Origin: an uncultured Pseudomonadota bacterium
GTDB lineage: Bacteria; Myxococcota_A; UBA796; CAJQPC01
Assembly: GCA_913060515.1 (NCBI GenBank)
Contig: CAJXRZ010000005.1
Span: forward strand, 1 to 64,000
Length of the DNA: 64,000 nucleotides
Reading direction: 5' to 3'
Both the position numbers and the translations under genes were made by a program. Positions 43,501 to 54,720 of the stretch are shown piece after piece. The first letter of the stretch is position 1; every line of letters begins with the position of its first letter. The notes beneath the pieces are model-generated. The model searched no databases. It was not told the DNA's origin and saw nothing but the letters and a program-made list of their open reading frames with translations.

Positions 43501-43972
43501 TTCGGTCAAAGCCCTGCCGGCCCCGCGCCTCGGGCGTCAGACGGTTGGGCACCAGCAGCATGTTCTCAGCGCCAGGACCACCCGGCACCAAGATGGAGTA
43601 CCCAGGCAGGCTGGCGCGGGTCAGTGAGCCGTCGTCCAGGACGGTCTGGATCGCCAACTCGCTGGTCACATGCACATTCGGCACGATGCTGACGCGGCGG
43701 TCGACGTGCTTGTCGGCCTCCTCGAGCACCGCAGCGATGTCTACGGTCAAGACCGAGCCGCCCGTGTAGTCCAGGAAGGGGTTGGCGTTGGTCACCAGCA
43801 GCGTGTTGTCGTTGGTCCACTGGAGGCTGGTGGGCCCCGCCAAGCAGCTACCAATCCCGATGTCGCCGTAGTCGTAGGTGTCCGCTGGGTAGTCCGCGCA
43901 CTCCCCTAGAAAAGGGGGCTTGGACTCGACCAGGCAAGCCATCGCCAACGTCAGCAAAACCACGAGAGGCAC
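40559..43972 (-). CDS. Very large lipoprotein with glycosidase-like and YVTN-like propeller repeats
   Basis: 1137 aa; signal MPLVVLLTLAMAC, Cys13, no longer start. An N-terminal YVTN-like propeller (TLLVTNANPFLDYTGGSVLTV; AYDPVGEQVFIGNLTSHTV) is followed by blades like those of GH32/GH43 five-bladed propellers (about 370-850): DPYVVYDRQADRWRMFYGAW, LEMLYAGVDEDDLARVGRA, ELTLYYTGFNGTQSRIGTA and HIWYGAFDGDVWRLGYA. YVTN-type blades return at the C-terminus (NSLSFVDKRLGPYG; HALSLSPDGTVLAVGN). Catalytic residues of the glycosidases are not evident. It probably binds or scans a surface polymer. It shares a CL(V)ES start after the lipid Cys with the downstream partner. Confidence 0.78.
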   Translation of the reverse strand: MPLVVLLTLAMACLVESKPPFLGECADYPADTYDYGDIGIGSCLAGPTSLQWTNDNTLLVTNANPFLDYTGGSVLTVDIAAVLEEADKHVDRRVSIVPNVHVTSELAIQTVLDDGSLTRASLPGYSILVPGGPGAENMLLVPNRLTPEARGRQGFDRIHLVGVQSDGALSPHTVGPDSSDTLTLMSDPTVSAYDPVGEQVFIGNLTSHTVSVLDVSGGQVSLIDGQPLATVSAPLISDTDASGSRVELSTLEVLTPEDVDDQEWTLEYVDGNTRVWLPGAEGLSRWDSPGGDIWQAASEAPQLQVGDGADGFYYLSDPSYGESVAGSIQQAMIIDGDVYIAVPNGQSADDWGVLGNIALGGRSGEWDQTLGGPMLMISNSTDYLLFDGHNADTGESGINIAASADGQIFSREQAEPLILAGSNGEHDSVTVADPYVVYDRQADRWRMFYGAWDGTTWRIGHAESVDLLDWSIDATPIFEVEGGAASPLVQIDASGWKMWTSRPTDDGWTLALATSADGRNWQDQGTLFDLEDGLDPLDPPGISMQRTSTQAWSPTGDVDGRLGLLFQSGDLGGFGGMVMQLSSGFELGTVSLDESALGVRVDSILDDGALIVTLTDSAGAQSIGKWRSGSLPVSSFFKASESEVASKGVHTPVTFQGASGLEMLYAGVDEDDLARVGRASSSDGGATWVDQGLALDLGEDWDSVRVVPGAIVGDADELTLYYTGFNGTQSRIGTAVSTDQGQSWTRVEGTANPWSYGGGAPGDFDDSAVRTPSVLRIDGVDHIWYGAFDGDVWRLGYASRTVGTQEWLQAEGRDGSPKWAMTPVTGTYLGTSMDRVVMQQTADGFEGYVSGWDSPEGIRRAGPVVASSPESLYPEFMTPTLGDSITLYTQGGDDNDSMAIDLEVSSGGASFNGLANSFMHVDNVRGFLYIGSELQNAIYVVDIRDDSDADFVDSNVYGIEAVLVNNVDSGASSTRGIVAPAGERWIYALNSQPDSMLIYDGDAIPDDARTDLYFDAPVGAIALPRGFQADEGVTSQRDVGPAQVVSAGDLLVVANFNDNSLSFVDKRLGPYGQVTSDLDWVGENPHALSLSPDGTVLAVGNYIGEIYDGHVSSSIVLVDMDPTSETYLSVLATLVNQ

Positions 43973-44039
43973 TCCATCGAAATGTTGCGGCCCCCCTTAG
44001 CAGATTGACCGCAAGGACGCCGGGTCCGCCTGACTCGCC

Positions 44040-46679
<2,640 letters not shown>

Positions 46680-46684
46680 GGGGA

Positions 46685-48718
46685 TCACTCCGTGGAGATC
46701 AGGCGGAAGTCCGCCAGGGTCAGGAAGACGTCGGCGATGTAGCGCATCAAGTTCAGACGCTGAGTCTGCAGCGCGGGGTCATCGCACATGACCATCACGC
46801 TCTCAAAGTAGGCGTCGATGGCCGGCTTTAGGGCTACCATCTGTGCCATCAGGGCAGCTGGGGTGCTGCTCTCTACCGAATCGGCGAGCTGATTGGCAGC
46901 TTGAGCCAGAGTCTCTTCGACTTCCAGCGCGTAGTTGCCCAGATCCAGTGCGCCGTGGTCGTGGTCCTTGGCAACACCGAGGGGGCGCCTGAGGGCCTGC
47001 ATCAAGGTGCCAAAGGCGCCCTGCTCGGAGACATCGGCCAAGGCCAAGACACGGGCCCGCAGCTGCGCAGGACCCGGCTCGATGCCCTTTCCGGCCAAGA
47101 CCGCATCCACCATGTCGGTGCCGAAGCCCTCGCCGATCAAGGCGGCCCGGTAGCGGGCCTTGAGGAAGTCCTGGAGCTTGGTGAACACCTCGGCGTCCAG
47201 CTGGCGCCCTTCACTGGCCAAGGCCAGCAGGGCCTTCCAGCTCAAGTCACCGGGTCCCTTCTCGGCGAGGATGGCGTTCACCCCGATGGCGGCACGACGT
47301 AGGCCCTGAGGGTCAGCGGAGCCCTTCGGCGCCAAGCCGATGCTGAAGCAGCCCATCAAAGTGTCCAGGCGGTCTGCCAGCGCCAGGGAAGCACCGGCGG
47401 GTGTCTCTGGCAGTGCATCGCCGCTGTAGCGCGGGAAGTAGTGCTCCTCGATGGCGGTCGCGACCGCAGGAGACATGCCTTCGCCTTGTGCGTAGAGACG
47501 GCCCATGTGGCCTTGGAGCTCCGAGAACTCCCCCACCATCTGGGAGAGCAAGTCGGCCTTGCAGAGGGCGCCAGCTTGGGCGACTTCGGCGAGCTCAGCT
47601 CCAAACAACGGAGCCAGCTTCTGGCCCAGCGCTGCCACGCGGCTCTGCTTCTCGGCCATGGTGCCCAATCCCCGCACCCAACGCATCTTGCTCAGACCGG
47701 CGCCGATCTCTGCCAGAGGCGTCTTGCGGTCCTCAGCCAGGAAGAAGCTGGCATCGTGGAAGCGCGCTGCGAGCACGCGGCGGTTGCCGGCCGCAATCAG
47801 CGCAGAGTCGCCCGTCGGGTTGTTGCTGACCACTAGGAAGGTGTTGGTCAGGCTGCCGCCCTTGGTGGTCGGAAAGTAGCGTTGGTGAACGCGCATCGAC
47901 TCGATCAGCAAGCGGCCAGGAAGCTCCAGGAGCTGCTCATCAAAGGTCGCACTTAGGCTCATCGGCCACTCGACCAGATCCGTCACCTCTTCCAGCAGGC
48001 GTTGGTCCCAGGAGACCTGAAGGCCTTGAGAGTCGGCGATCTCTGTGAGGTCCTTCTGGATGCGGGCCATGCGTGCCGCGCGATCTGGCTCAACCCAGCG
48101 CTCACGCAGCTCACTCAAGTACCCCGCCTCCGAGCTCACCTTGAAGGCTCCCTGGGGTGCCCGACGATGTCCAATGCTTGTGTCCACGGTCTGCTTGCCC
48201 ATGACGCTGGCAGGAATGCGTTCTCCGTCAAAGACGGCACACACCTGTGTCAGGGGGCGGCCCCACTTGTAGGCGCCCGCGCCCCAGCGCATGCTCTTCT
48301 TGAAGGGCAGGCCCTCGACGAGCTTGGCAAGCCCTGCAGAGATGCGGTCCACGCTCTTGTCGCCGCCGCTGACCACCTTGGCGGCGATCACCTCGCGGCC
48401 CTTGGCCTCGACCACGAAGAGATCGTCGACGCTCAGGCCCTTGCCGCGAGCAAAGCCCATGGCGCCCTTGGTCCACTCTCCGTCTCGCTTGGCAGCGGCC
48501 AGGGGCGGTCCGGTGACGACCTTTTCGACCGCTGGACTGCCCTCGGCGACGTCGTCGATGACCACCGTGAGACGGCGGGGGGTGCTGTACAGGCGGGAGT
48601 CCCCGAATTTCATGCCGCGGAGCAGGTCACGAAGGCCCTTGTTGAGGGCTTGAAGTGCGGGCTCAATCATGCCGTAGGGCAGCTCTTCGCACAGGCACTC
48701 GATGATGAGCTGGGCCAT
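46685..48718 (-). CDS. glyS: Glycyl-tRNA synthetase beta subunit
   Basis: 677 aa. The family opening LIIECLCEELPYGMIEPALQAL and the segment STPRRLTVVIDDVAEGSP are clear. DLVEWPMSLSATFDE, SMRVHQRYFP and AGNRRVLAARFHDASFFLAED mark the core. The C-terminal DALR-like anticodon-binding region ends with NLMRYIADVFLTLADFRLI. It works with GlyQ as an alpha2beta2 enzyme that charges tRNA-Gly. It starts 2 bases after the glyQ stop. Confidence 0.97.
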   Translation of the reverse strand: MAQLIIECLCEELPYGMIEPALQALNKGLRDLLRGMKFGDSRLYSTPRRLTVVIDDVAEGSPAVEKVVTGPPLAAAKRDGEWTKGAMGFARGKGLSVDDLFVVEAKGREVIAAKVVSGGDKSVDRISAGLAKLVEGLPFKKSMRWGAGAYKWGRPLTQVCAVFDGERIPASVMGKQTVDTSIGHRRAPQGAFKVSSEAGYLSELRERWVEPDRAARMARIQKDLTEIADSQGLQVSWDQRLLEEVTDLVEWPMSLSATFDEQLLELPGRLLIESMRVHQRYFPTTKGGSLTNTFLVVSNNPTGDSALIAAGNRRVLAARFHDASFFLAEDRKTPLAEIGAGLSKMRWVRGLGTMAEKQSRVAALGQKLAPLFGAELAEVAQAGALCKADLLSQMVGEFSELQGHMGRLYAQGEGMSPAVATAIEEHYFPRYSGDALPETPAGASLALADRLDTLMGCFSIGLAPKGSADPQGLRRAAIGVNAILAEKGPGDLSWKALLALASEGRQLDAEVFTKLQDFLKARYRAALIGEGFGTDMVDAVLAGKGIEPGPAQLRARVLALADVSEQGAFGTLMQALRRPLGVAKDHDHGALDLGNYALEVEETLAQAANQLADSVESSTPAALMAQMVALKPAIDAYFESVMVMCDDPALQTQRLNLMRYIADVFLTLADFRLISTE

Positions 48719-48720
48719 GT

Positions 48721-49569
48721 CTAAGCCTCCTGCTGGGTGGTGGCCCAGGCGTCGGCGCAGCCACAGGCAAGGTCTCTGATGCGCTTGATGTACTGAGCGC
48801 GCTCGGCCACCGAGATGGCCCCCCTGGCGTCCAGCAGGTTGAAGAGGTGCGAGGCCTTGCAGGCGTGATCGTAGGCCGGCAGCGCCAAGCCCTTGGCGGC
48901 GAGCTGGGTGCTCTCCTTCTGGGCGTGGTCAAAGGCGGAGAGGAGCGCCTCGGCATCGGAGTGCTCGAAGTTGTACTGGGACTGCTCGATCTCGTTCTGC
49001 TTGTAGACATCGCCGTAGGTGATGCCCTCGACCCAGGTCAGATCGTAGATGCTGTCTACGCCCTGCAGGTACATGGCCAAACGCTCCAGGCCGTAGGTCA
49101 GCTCCACGCTGATGGGGCCCAGTTCGTGACCGCCACACTGCTGGAAGTAGGTGTACTGGGTCACTTCCATGCCATCGAGCCAGACCTCCCAGCCAAGACC
49201 CCATGCGCCCAGAGTTGGACTCTCCCAGTCGTCATGTACGAAGCGCACGTCGTGGCGAGACAGGTCGATGCCGATCGCCTCCAGGCTGCCCAAGTAGAGC
49301 TCCTGGATCTTCTCCGGGCTTGGCTTGATGAGCACCTGCAGCTGGTAGTAGTGGCCCAGCCGGTTGGGGTTCTCACCGTAGCGGGCGTCACCAGGCCTAC
49401 GGCAGGGCTGCACGTACACACAGCGCCAGGGCTTCGGGCCGATGCTGCGCAGGAAGGTCGCCGGATGGAAGGTGCCAGCGCCCACTTCGATGTCGAGGGG
49501 CTGGAGCACGGCGCATCCCTGGGCACCCCAGTAGCGCTGCAGGGACAGGATCAGGTCCTGGAAGGTCAT
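48721..49569 (-). CDS. glyQ: Glycyl-tRNA synthetase alpha subunit
   Basis: 282 aa from the ATG at 49569; a 40-residue upstream extension is non-homologous. It begins [19 protein letters not shown] and contains the class II catalytic signatures: [64 protein letters not shown]-type core, and [15 protein letters not shown]. The presence of glyQ/glyS rather than the single-chain enzyme fits most Gram-negative groups. First gene of the glyQ-glyS-ppdK operon. Confidence 0.97.
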   Translation of the reverse strand: MTFQDLILSLQRYWGAQGCAVLQPLDIEVGAGTFHPATFLRSIGPKPWRCVYVQPCRRPGDARYGENPNRLGHYYQLQVLIKPSPEKIQELYLGSLEAIGIDLSRHDVRFVHDDWESPTLGAWGLGWEVWLDGMEVTQYTYFQQCGGHELGPISVELTYGLERLAMYLQGVDSIYDLTWVEGITYGDVYKQNEIEQSQYNFEHSDAEALLSAFDHAQKESTQLAAKGLALPAYDHACKASHLFNLLDARGAISVAERAQYIKRIRDLACGCADAWATTQQEA

Positions 49570-49720
49570 TCGGTCCTCATTTCGGGTCCCTGACCTAACC
49601 GACTCTCCTGGGCGTGGGCCCAACAAGTGTGTGACCGTGCCGAGGCTCAGCGCCGACCCCGCTGCCTGCTCTGCAACCCAGCAGCCCAAAACTGGACTCC
49701 CACTGGGTTAGAGTGGCTGC

Positions 49721-50008
49721 GTGGCCAAGCGCATCACCAAGCCAGAAGTGAACCCTATCGCCATGCTTGCGATGACCATCGTGACCCTTGGTGGTGGCGG
49801 CTACTTCCTGATCGGCCAGACCAAGAAGGCCTTCCTGGCGTGGGCCATCGTTGGAATCGGGGGCCTGCTGACCTGCGGGCTGGGCTTTGCCTTTGCAGGG
49901 GTGGCTGCCTACGACGTCTACAAGCTGTGCCTGAGGCTGGAGGACGGCGAGGCCATCGGGGTCGAGGAGAACTCCCTGGAGTTCCTCAACGAGATGTACC
50001 GCTGGTAA
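49721..50008 (+). CDS. Small two-helix membrane protein
   Basis: 95 aa, GTG start at 49721. After a basic N-terminus (AKRITKPEVNP) come two TM segments separated by a short turn: IAMLAMTIVTLGGGGYFLIG and AFLAWAIVGIGGLLTCGLGF. The end is cytoplasmic and acidic (LRLEDGEAIGVEENSLEFLN). It resembles TM2/DUF5683-like small membrane proteins. The function is unknown. It is divergent from glyQ and convergent with the lipoprotein at 50031. Confidence 0.7.
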   Translation: MAKRITKPEVNPIAMLAMTIVTLGGGGYFLIGQTKKAFLAWAIVGIGGLLTCGLGFAFAGVAAYDVYKLCLRLEDGEAIGVEENSLEFLNEMYRW

Positions 50009-50030
50009 GCCAGCTCGGCGCTCAAGAACG

Positions 50031-50732
50031 CTAAATGTACAAGTAGACCGAGTAGAGGGAAACGACCCCATCCTCGGGCACAAAGATGTAGAAGAGCTGA
50101 CTGCTGGTCTGCTCGGCGACGTCGTAGCCGACCTCCAGGGTCACCGCTCCGCTGGGCGCGCCATAGATGGCGAAGCGTCCGGTGTCTCCCGTGGACACCG
50201 CTTCGGCATCGTAGGTGCCCTCATCGTTGAGGTAGCAGGCGGGGAAGATGTTCCCCTGGCTGTCATAGGCCCGCGCCCAAGCCGTGATGGCGATGGGCCA
50301 GTCCTGACCCTCATCTGGGGTAAAGCCCGGCACGGAGAGCCGCACCTGACCTTCAACCAGAGCGCCTTCTTCCTGCGCGCAGCCGTAGAAGGCCGAGTCG
50401 ATGATCTCCATCTCTTCATCAGAGGTGGTCCACAGGCCGCCAAAATCGATGGCCGTCCCGACCGCAGGCCCCATTCCGGCGAATCCGGCTGTCGCATAGC
50501 CAGGCGCAGAGACCTCGATGTACATGTCCGCGTTGGCCACCACCTGGGCCTCAAACCAGCCGCGACCATCCGCCACGACTGAGTCGACCTCGTAGAAGAC
50601 ATTGTCGAAGGTGCGCACCTGCACCTCCGGAATGGCCTCGGCCTCCGCGTCGCGGCCATCGGCCACCTGCCCGCTGATGCTGACCAGGTTTGGGGCGCGG
50701 GCGCACCCAGCGAGGACCAAGAACAGGTGCAT
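50031..50732 (-). CDS. Lipoprotein with carboxypeptidase-regulatory-like domain
   Basis: 233 aa; signal MHLFLVLAGC (Cys10) with no longer start. The N-terminal part SISGQVADGRDAEAEAIPEVQVRTFDN...GRGWFEAQVVANADMYIEVSA resembles the beta-sandwich found in carboxypeptidase regulatory-like/CNA-B-type domains. The second half repeats the theme (DTGRFAIYGAPSGAVTLEVGY). Two Cys in the middle may pair. Its start overlaps the preceding stop (TGATG), and that preceding gene encodes a lipoprotein of exactly the same length, so the two look like diverged tandem duplicates. Confidence 0.75.
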   Translation of the reverse strand: MHLFLVLAGCARAPNLVSISGQVADGRDAEAEAIPEVQVRTFDNVFYEVDSVVADGRGWFEAQVVANADMYIEVSAPGYATAGFAGMGPAVGTAIDFGGLWTTSDEEMEIIDSAFYGCAQEEGALVEGQVRLSVPGFTPDEGQDWPIAITAWARAYDSQGNIFPACYLNDEGTYDAEAVSTGDTGRFAIYGAPSGAVTLEVGYDVAEQTSSQLFYIFVPEDGVVSLYSVYLYI

Positions 50733-51433
50733 CAGTAGCCCTCTGTGTAGAAGGCCGCGATGATCTCGCCGGCCTCGGGGAAGTAGACGGTCTCGGACTG
50801 AATCAACGGGTCAATGGGATGGGTGATGCGGAGCGTCACCTGGCCTGGATCGAGGTTGATCCCAAAGAACCAGTCCACCGTCTCGCCCGGCTGTGCCCGG
50901 ACCAAATCGCCGTCTTCGAGGCGGTAGCCCAAGACCAGGTTGTTGGCCTGGCCCTCCAGGATCTCAATCTGGTCCAGGTAGATGTCCTGGCCATCGTCCG
51001 TCATGAACTGGCGCGTCGTGCCCCAGAGATGCACGCGCTCACCGGACTCGGTGTCGATCTCCCCCAGCTCGGCCTCAAGGGAGGCGAAGAACTCCAGCAC
51101 GGCCTCCTCCTCGAAGGCGTAGAGGGGGTACATCAAGCCACGATTGGTGGGCGCCTGCGCAGTCCAGATGCTGGGAAGACTGCCCGGCGCCTGGATGCTC
51201 AAAAAGAAGCGCTCCCCTTCTGGGACCAGCAGGGCGTAGTTGCCAGGGCTGCTCTCCTCTGCATTGGAGAGGGCTTGCATGCCCGAATCAAAGACCTGGA
51301 TAGAGGCGCCCTCCTGGAGCTCCCCAGCCCCAAGGACGCTCTGATACAGGCTGCCCGAGAGGGTGACTTGGTCCTCGCTCTGAGGATCGGCGTTCAGCGT
51401 GGTGCAGGCGAGAAGCATCAGGAACATGGGCAC
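50732..51433 (-). CDS. Lipoprotein, tandem relative of its downstream neighbour
   Basis: 233 aa; GTG start at 51433 with AGGA 6 bases upstream, signal MPMFLMLLAC (Cys10). A beta-sandwich-like opening VTLSGSLYQSVLGAGELQEGASIQVFD...GNYALLVPEGERFFLSIQA parallels the neighbour (GQVADG...VQVRTFD...GWFEAQVVANADMYIEVSA). The rest is acidic and beta-rich. Unknown function. It lies 3 bases after recO on the same strand, so both lipoproteins appear to be expressed from the mgtE-recO transcript. Confidence 0.75.
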   Translation of the reverse strand: MPMFLMLLACTTLNADPQSEDQVTLSGSLYQSVLGAGELQEGASIQVFDSGMQALSNAEESSPGNYALLVPEGERFFLSIQAPGSLPSIWTAQAPTNRGLMYPLYAFEEEAVLEFFASLEAELGEIDTESGERVHLWGTTRQFMTDDGQDIYLDQIEILEGQANNLVLGYRLEDGDLVRAQPGETVDWFFGINLDPGQVTLRITHPIDPLIQSETVYFPEAGEIIAAFYTEGY

Positions 51434-51436
51434 AAT

Positions 51437-52174
51437 CTATCCTGCCTCAAGGGTGATCAGCAGCTCACGGGAGCGTAGAGGGCGACCCTGATGCCAGATC
51501 ATGAGCTCTGAGAGCAGCCATGGGCTGCCCCCCGTTGGTGCCGGAGTGTCCACCAGCTCAGAGAGCGGCGTGCGTCGGAAGCCCTCCACGGCCAGCGCCC
51601 AAGCCGAACTCACACCGGGGCCGACACCGCAGGCCTCGTGCATCATGCCGCCGCCGCTGACGCTCCAGATCATGGGGCCATCGGCGGCTTGACCGCACCC
51701 CGCACATTGGGTCAGTACAGGGGTCAAGCCTGCGAAGCTGAGGGCTTTGGCCTCGAAGCCCAAACGGAAAGCCGCTTGAGGCGGCTCGGTGCAAGCATCG
51801 AGCACCAACAAGGCCACATCCAATAGACCGAAGAGCTTGGGTTCTGGCTGCTCGCGCCGCCCCAGCTCCCGCACCATCTCGCAGAGGTAAGCGCTCAGGG
51901 TGATGCTCTCCAAGAAGCTGCGGATGTGGGGGTGTCCGTGGACCAGCTCAGCGGCCTGGAACTGCCAGAGCTCCCCTTTCCCACGTCGCAGCGTGGCCTC
52001 GATGCGGGAGCCCAGCTCAAGGGTGCCAGTGAAGCGCTTCTTCGAGCTGCGGGCTCCCCTGGCCAGGGCTGAGATCCGTCCCTGCTCCGCCGTGATGAGC
52101 TGCACGATTCGGTCGGTGTCGCCGTAGTCGGTGTGCCCAAGAACAAGGGCCGACAAGGTCTGTACTGCGCTCAT
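51437..52174 (-). CDS. recO: DNA repair protein RecO
   Basis: 245 aa from the ATG at 52174, which overlaps the mgtE stop (ATGA). The N-terminal OB fold starts TLSALVLGHTDYGDTDRIVQLIT and includes GARSSKKRFTGTLELGSRIEATL. The helical domain follows with a zinc-site remnant CAGCG...CG (CAGCGQAAD and HEACG). It loads RecA with RecR/RecF on gapped DNA. A frame extension 101 residues upstream is a shadow of mgtE. Confidence 0.92.
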   Translation of the reverse strand: MSAVQTLSALVLGHTDYGDTDRIVQLITAEQGRISALARGARSSKKRFTGTLELGSRIEATLRRGKGELWQFQAAELVHGHPHIRSFLESITLSAYLCEMVRELGRREQPEPKLFGLLDVALLVLDACTEPPQAAFRLGFEAKALSFAGLTPVLTQCAGCGQAADGPMIWSVSGGGMMHEACGVGPGVSSAWALAVEGFRRTPLSELVDTPAPTGGSPWLLSELMIWHQGRPLRSRELLITLEAG

Positions 52175-53529
52175 CCTGGGATGGCTCTGAGCAGCAGCGT
52201 GGCGATGGAGAAGTACAGCACGATGGCGATGGCATCGATGGTGATGGTCACAAAGGGGCCGGTGGCCACCGCGGGGTCTACACCGACCTTGTCCAACAAG
52301 ATGGGAATGCAGGTCCCGACCAGAGCAGAGGCCACCACGACAACCAGGATACTGATTCCGACCGCCATGCCGACGATCTGCCCGCCCAAGAGCCAGGCGC
52401 CACCGAGCAGGACGAGGGCCAAGACGACGCCCATGACCAGTCCGACACGGAGCTCCCGAAACAGCAGCTTGAGCCACCCTTCAGAGAGGTTGAGGTGGCC
52501 GGTGGCCATGTTCCGCACGGTGATGGTCGCACCTTGGATGCCGACGCCTCCGCCCAGACCCATGATGACCGGGATGAAACCAGCGAGGACAGCCTGCTGA
52601 GCCAAGCTCTCCTCAAAGCCCATGATGACGCGGGCGAGGGCCAGACCACCGACCGCGGTGACCAGAAGCCAGGTTAGGCGCTGCCTGGCCGCCAAAAGGG
52701 TGCTGGTTCCGGCGGGGTCGTAGGCATCGCCCACACCCGCCATCTTCATCATGTCCTCGGCGGCCTCTTCGCGCACGACGTCCAAGACGTCGTCGATGGT
52801 CACGATGCCCAGGAACTTGCGGGTGTCGTCGCACACCGGCACGGCCAAGAGGTCGTAGTGGGCCACGATTCGGGCCACCTCCTCTTGGTCGGTCTCAGGC
52901 CCGACGGTGATGACGTCGGGGTTGGCCAGCTCCCGCAGTACCTTGCTCGGCGGGTTCATCAAGAGCTGACGCAGGGAGGTCACGCCCGTGAGCTGCTCGC
53001 TCTCGTTGACCAAGTACAGGTAGAACACCATCTCAATGTCGCCCTGCTCTTGCAGCGCCTCGATGGCCTCGCGGCAGGTGGTGTTCTCATTGAGCAAGAA
53101 GGCCACCGGGGACATGATTCCGCCCGCGGTGTCCCGGGGATAGGCCAGCAGCTCCTCTACATCCTCGCGCTCCGCCCTCTCCATGTTCTGGAGGACCAGA
53201 GAGCGCAGCTCGTCCGGAAAGCGCCCAATGAGGTCGGCCGCATCGTCGGGCTCCAGCTCCTCCACCGAGCCGACGAGCTGCTCTTTGGGCAGCGCGGTGA
53301 GCAAGTACTGGAAGCGCTCCTCGTCGATGGACAGGAGGATCTCGCCCGCTTCCTCTGCGGGCACGTGCTGCATCATGAAGCGCGTGTCAGCCAGGGTCAG
53401 GTGCTTGATGGCGTGGGCGACGTCCTCTGGAGAAGACTTTGCGACGGCACGCTGGAGGGGGCCTGAAGCGCGTCGACGGGCCAGGCGGCGTAGGGCATCT
53501 ACGCGGGCATGCACAAGGTTCTCTGCCAT
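52171..53529 (-). CDS. mgtE: Magnesium transporter MgtE
   Basis: 452 aa. The cytoplasmic N-domain (superhelical, about 20-130: EELEPDDAADLIGRFPDE) precedes two CBS domains (about 135-255: MSPVAFLLNENTTCREAIEAL; FLGIVTIDDVLDVV). Five TM helices follow with the family signature in GFIPVIMGLGGGVGIQGATITVR and the pore segment near DPAVATGPFVTITIDAIAI. The channel is gated by Mg2+ binding to the cytoplasmic domains. It lies between the RodZ-like gene and recO. Confidence 0.96.
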   Translation of the reverse strand: MAENLVHARVDALRRLARRRASGPLQRAVAKSSPEDVAHAIKHLTLADTRFMMQHVPAEEAGEILLSIDEERFQYLLTALPKEQLVGSVEELEPDDAADLIGRFPDELRSLVLQNMERAEREDVEELLAYPRDTAGGIMSPVAFLLNENTTCREAIEALQEQGDIEMVFYLYLVNESEQLTGVTSLRQLLMNPPSKVLRELANPDVITVGPETDQEEVARIVAHYDLLAVPVCDDTRKFLGIVTIDDVLDVVREEAAEDMMKMAGVGDAYDPAGTSTLLAARQRLTWLLVTAVGGLALARVIMGFEESLAQQAVLAGFIPVIMGLGGGVGIQGATITVRNMATGHLNLSEGWLKLLFRELRVGLVMGVVLALVLLGGAWLLGGQIVGMAVGISILVVVVASALVGTCIPILLDKVGVDPAVATGPFVTITIDAIAIVLYFSIATLLLRAIPG

Positions 53530-53572
53530 GGCTGCCTCCTGTTGTGTGCGCGTTGGCGGTCGATTTCAGGCG

Positions 53573-53983
53573 TCAGGGGGAGTCGTCGATGAAGACGAGT
53601 GTGCGCGGCTCATCCAGTGTGCCGAGGGGCTTCACACGGCGCCCGTTGTAACTCACCTGGGCACGCTCCAGATCTGCCATCTCCACGGCGATCTCTCTGG
53701 CCGGACCAAAGCTCTGCTTGCAGGGATTGTTTCCTCGGCACATCACGCCGGAGAAGGCCTCGTCACCGTCCACTTCAACGCGCACACGAATGGGGTCCGT
53801 CGCGCGCAGCTCAACCACACCACCCTGTGGCTCCAGAGGACCATCGGGCAGGCCCTCATCTTCAAAGAGGGTGGCAAGGATCTGGAGGCTCACGATGACG
53901 ATGCCGGCCGCAACGACGGCACCAGCAACCCCTCGCAGAACCCCTCTGCCCCGCTCCGTTAGGTCGGCAGTGCGCAGCTTCAA
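53573..53983 (-). CDS. RodZ C-terminal-domain-like membrane protein
   Basis: 136 aa. A basic cytoplasmic stub of about 16 residues precedes one TM (VLRGVAGAVVAAGIVIVSLQIL). The extracytoplasmic domain has the DUF4115/RodZ pattern: VELRATDPIRVRVEVDGDEAFSG, then YNGRRVKPLGTLDEPRTLVF. The helix-turn-helix domain that binds MreB in RodZ is absent. The ATG overlaps the stop of the PilF-like gene. The order rlmN, pilF, rodZ is conserved in Gamma- and Deltaproteobacteria, which supports the assignment. A role at the cell-shape machinery is inference. Confidence 0.7.
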   Translation of the reverse strand: MKLRTADLTERGRGVLRGVAGAVVAAGIVIVSLQILATLFEDEGLPDGPLEPQGGVVELRATDPIRVRVEVDGDEAFSGVMCRGNNPCKQSFGPAREIAVEMADLERAQVSYNGRRVKPLGTLDEPRTLVFIDDSP

Positions 53984-54711
53984 CGCATGCCCGCCTGGTC
54001 CAGCGCCTGACCCGCAGCCTGAGCCAGCGGTGTGCCTGGGTAGTTGTCCAAGCAGACTTGAAGCACCATGGCGCCCTCTTCCATGCGGCCCATCTCCATC
54101 AGCATCTGGCCACGCAGAAGCTCCCCTTCGGGGAACTCACCGGGGCAGACGACGCCGAGCTCGTCCAGGACCTTGGCGCTGGCTGCGGCTTGCTCCTGCT
54201 CCGAGAGCGCCAAGCCCAGGTTGTAGCGGGCCGCACAGAAGTTGGGCTGCCTGTAGACGGCCTCGCTGAGAACGGCGACGGACTCATCGACGCGGTCTTG
54301 GGCCAAGTAGGCCATGCCCAGGTTGTTGAGCACCTTGGCGGGCTGGGTGTAGGTCAGGTCCGCTCTGGCCAGCTCAAGCTGCTCGACGGCCTCGTCGTTG
54401 CGGCCCAACTTCTGCAGCAGGTAAGCGAAGTTCAGGCGAATCGCGGCGTCGTCCGGAGAGAGACGAATGGCCTTTTTGAAGGCGTGCTCGGCTTCTTCAT
54501 GGGCGCCGCGTTTCACCAGTGAGAGCGCCAGGTAGTGCCAGGCCCGGGCGTTCTTGCGGTCCAGGCGTGTGGCTTCCTGCAACGTCTCGATCGCCAGCTC
54601 AGTGCTCCCCTCGGTAAAGTACGCGTGGCCCAGGGTGGCCCGAGCCTCGGACTTGTTCGCCCGCTTTGCGGTCACACAGCCGGCGGAGAGGAGGACAATG
54701 AGCGCGATCAT
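53980..54711 (-). CDS. TPR lipoprotein, PilF/PilW-like
   Basis: 243 aa; signal MIALIVLLSAGC (Cys12), no longer start. Five to six TPR units follow (EARATLGHAYFTEGSTELAIETLQEATRL-type; ARAWHYLALSLVKRGAHEEA; AAIRLNFAYLLQKLGRNDEA; VLNNLGMAYLAQDRVDESV; CAARYNLGLALSEQ). This matches the pilotin-like PilF/PilW lipoproteins that help the type IV pilus secretin assemble. The position between rlmN/mtnP and a rodZ-like gene agrees with the conserved rlmN-pilF-rodZ order. No other pilus gene is in the window. Confidence 0.8.
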   Translation of the reverse strand: MIALIVLLSAGCVTAKRANKSEARATLGHAYFTEGSTELAIETLQEATRLDRKNARAWHYLALSLVKRGAHEEAEHAFKKAIRLSPDDAAIRLNFAYLLQKLGRNDEAVEQLELARADLTYTQPAKVLNNLGMAYLAQDRVDESVAVLSEAVYRQPNFCAARYNLGLALSEQEQAAASAKVLDELGVVCPGEFPEGELLRGQMLMEMGRMEEGAMVLQVCLDNYPGTPLAQAAGQALDQAGMR

Positions 54712-54720
54712 GAGCGACTC

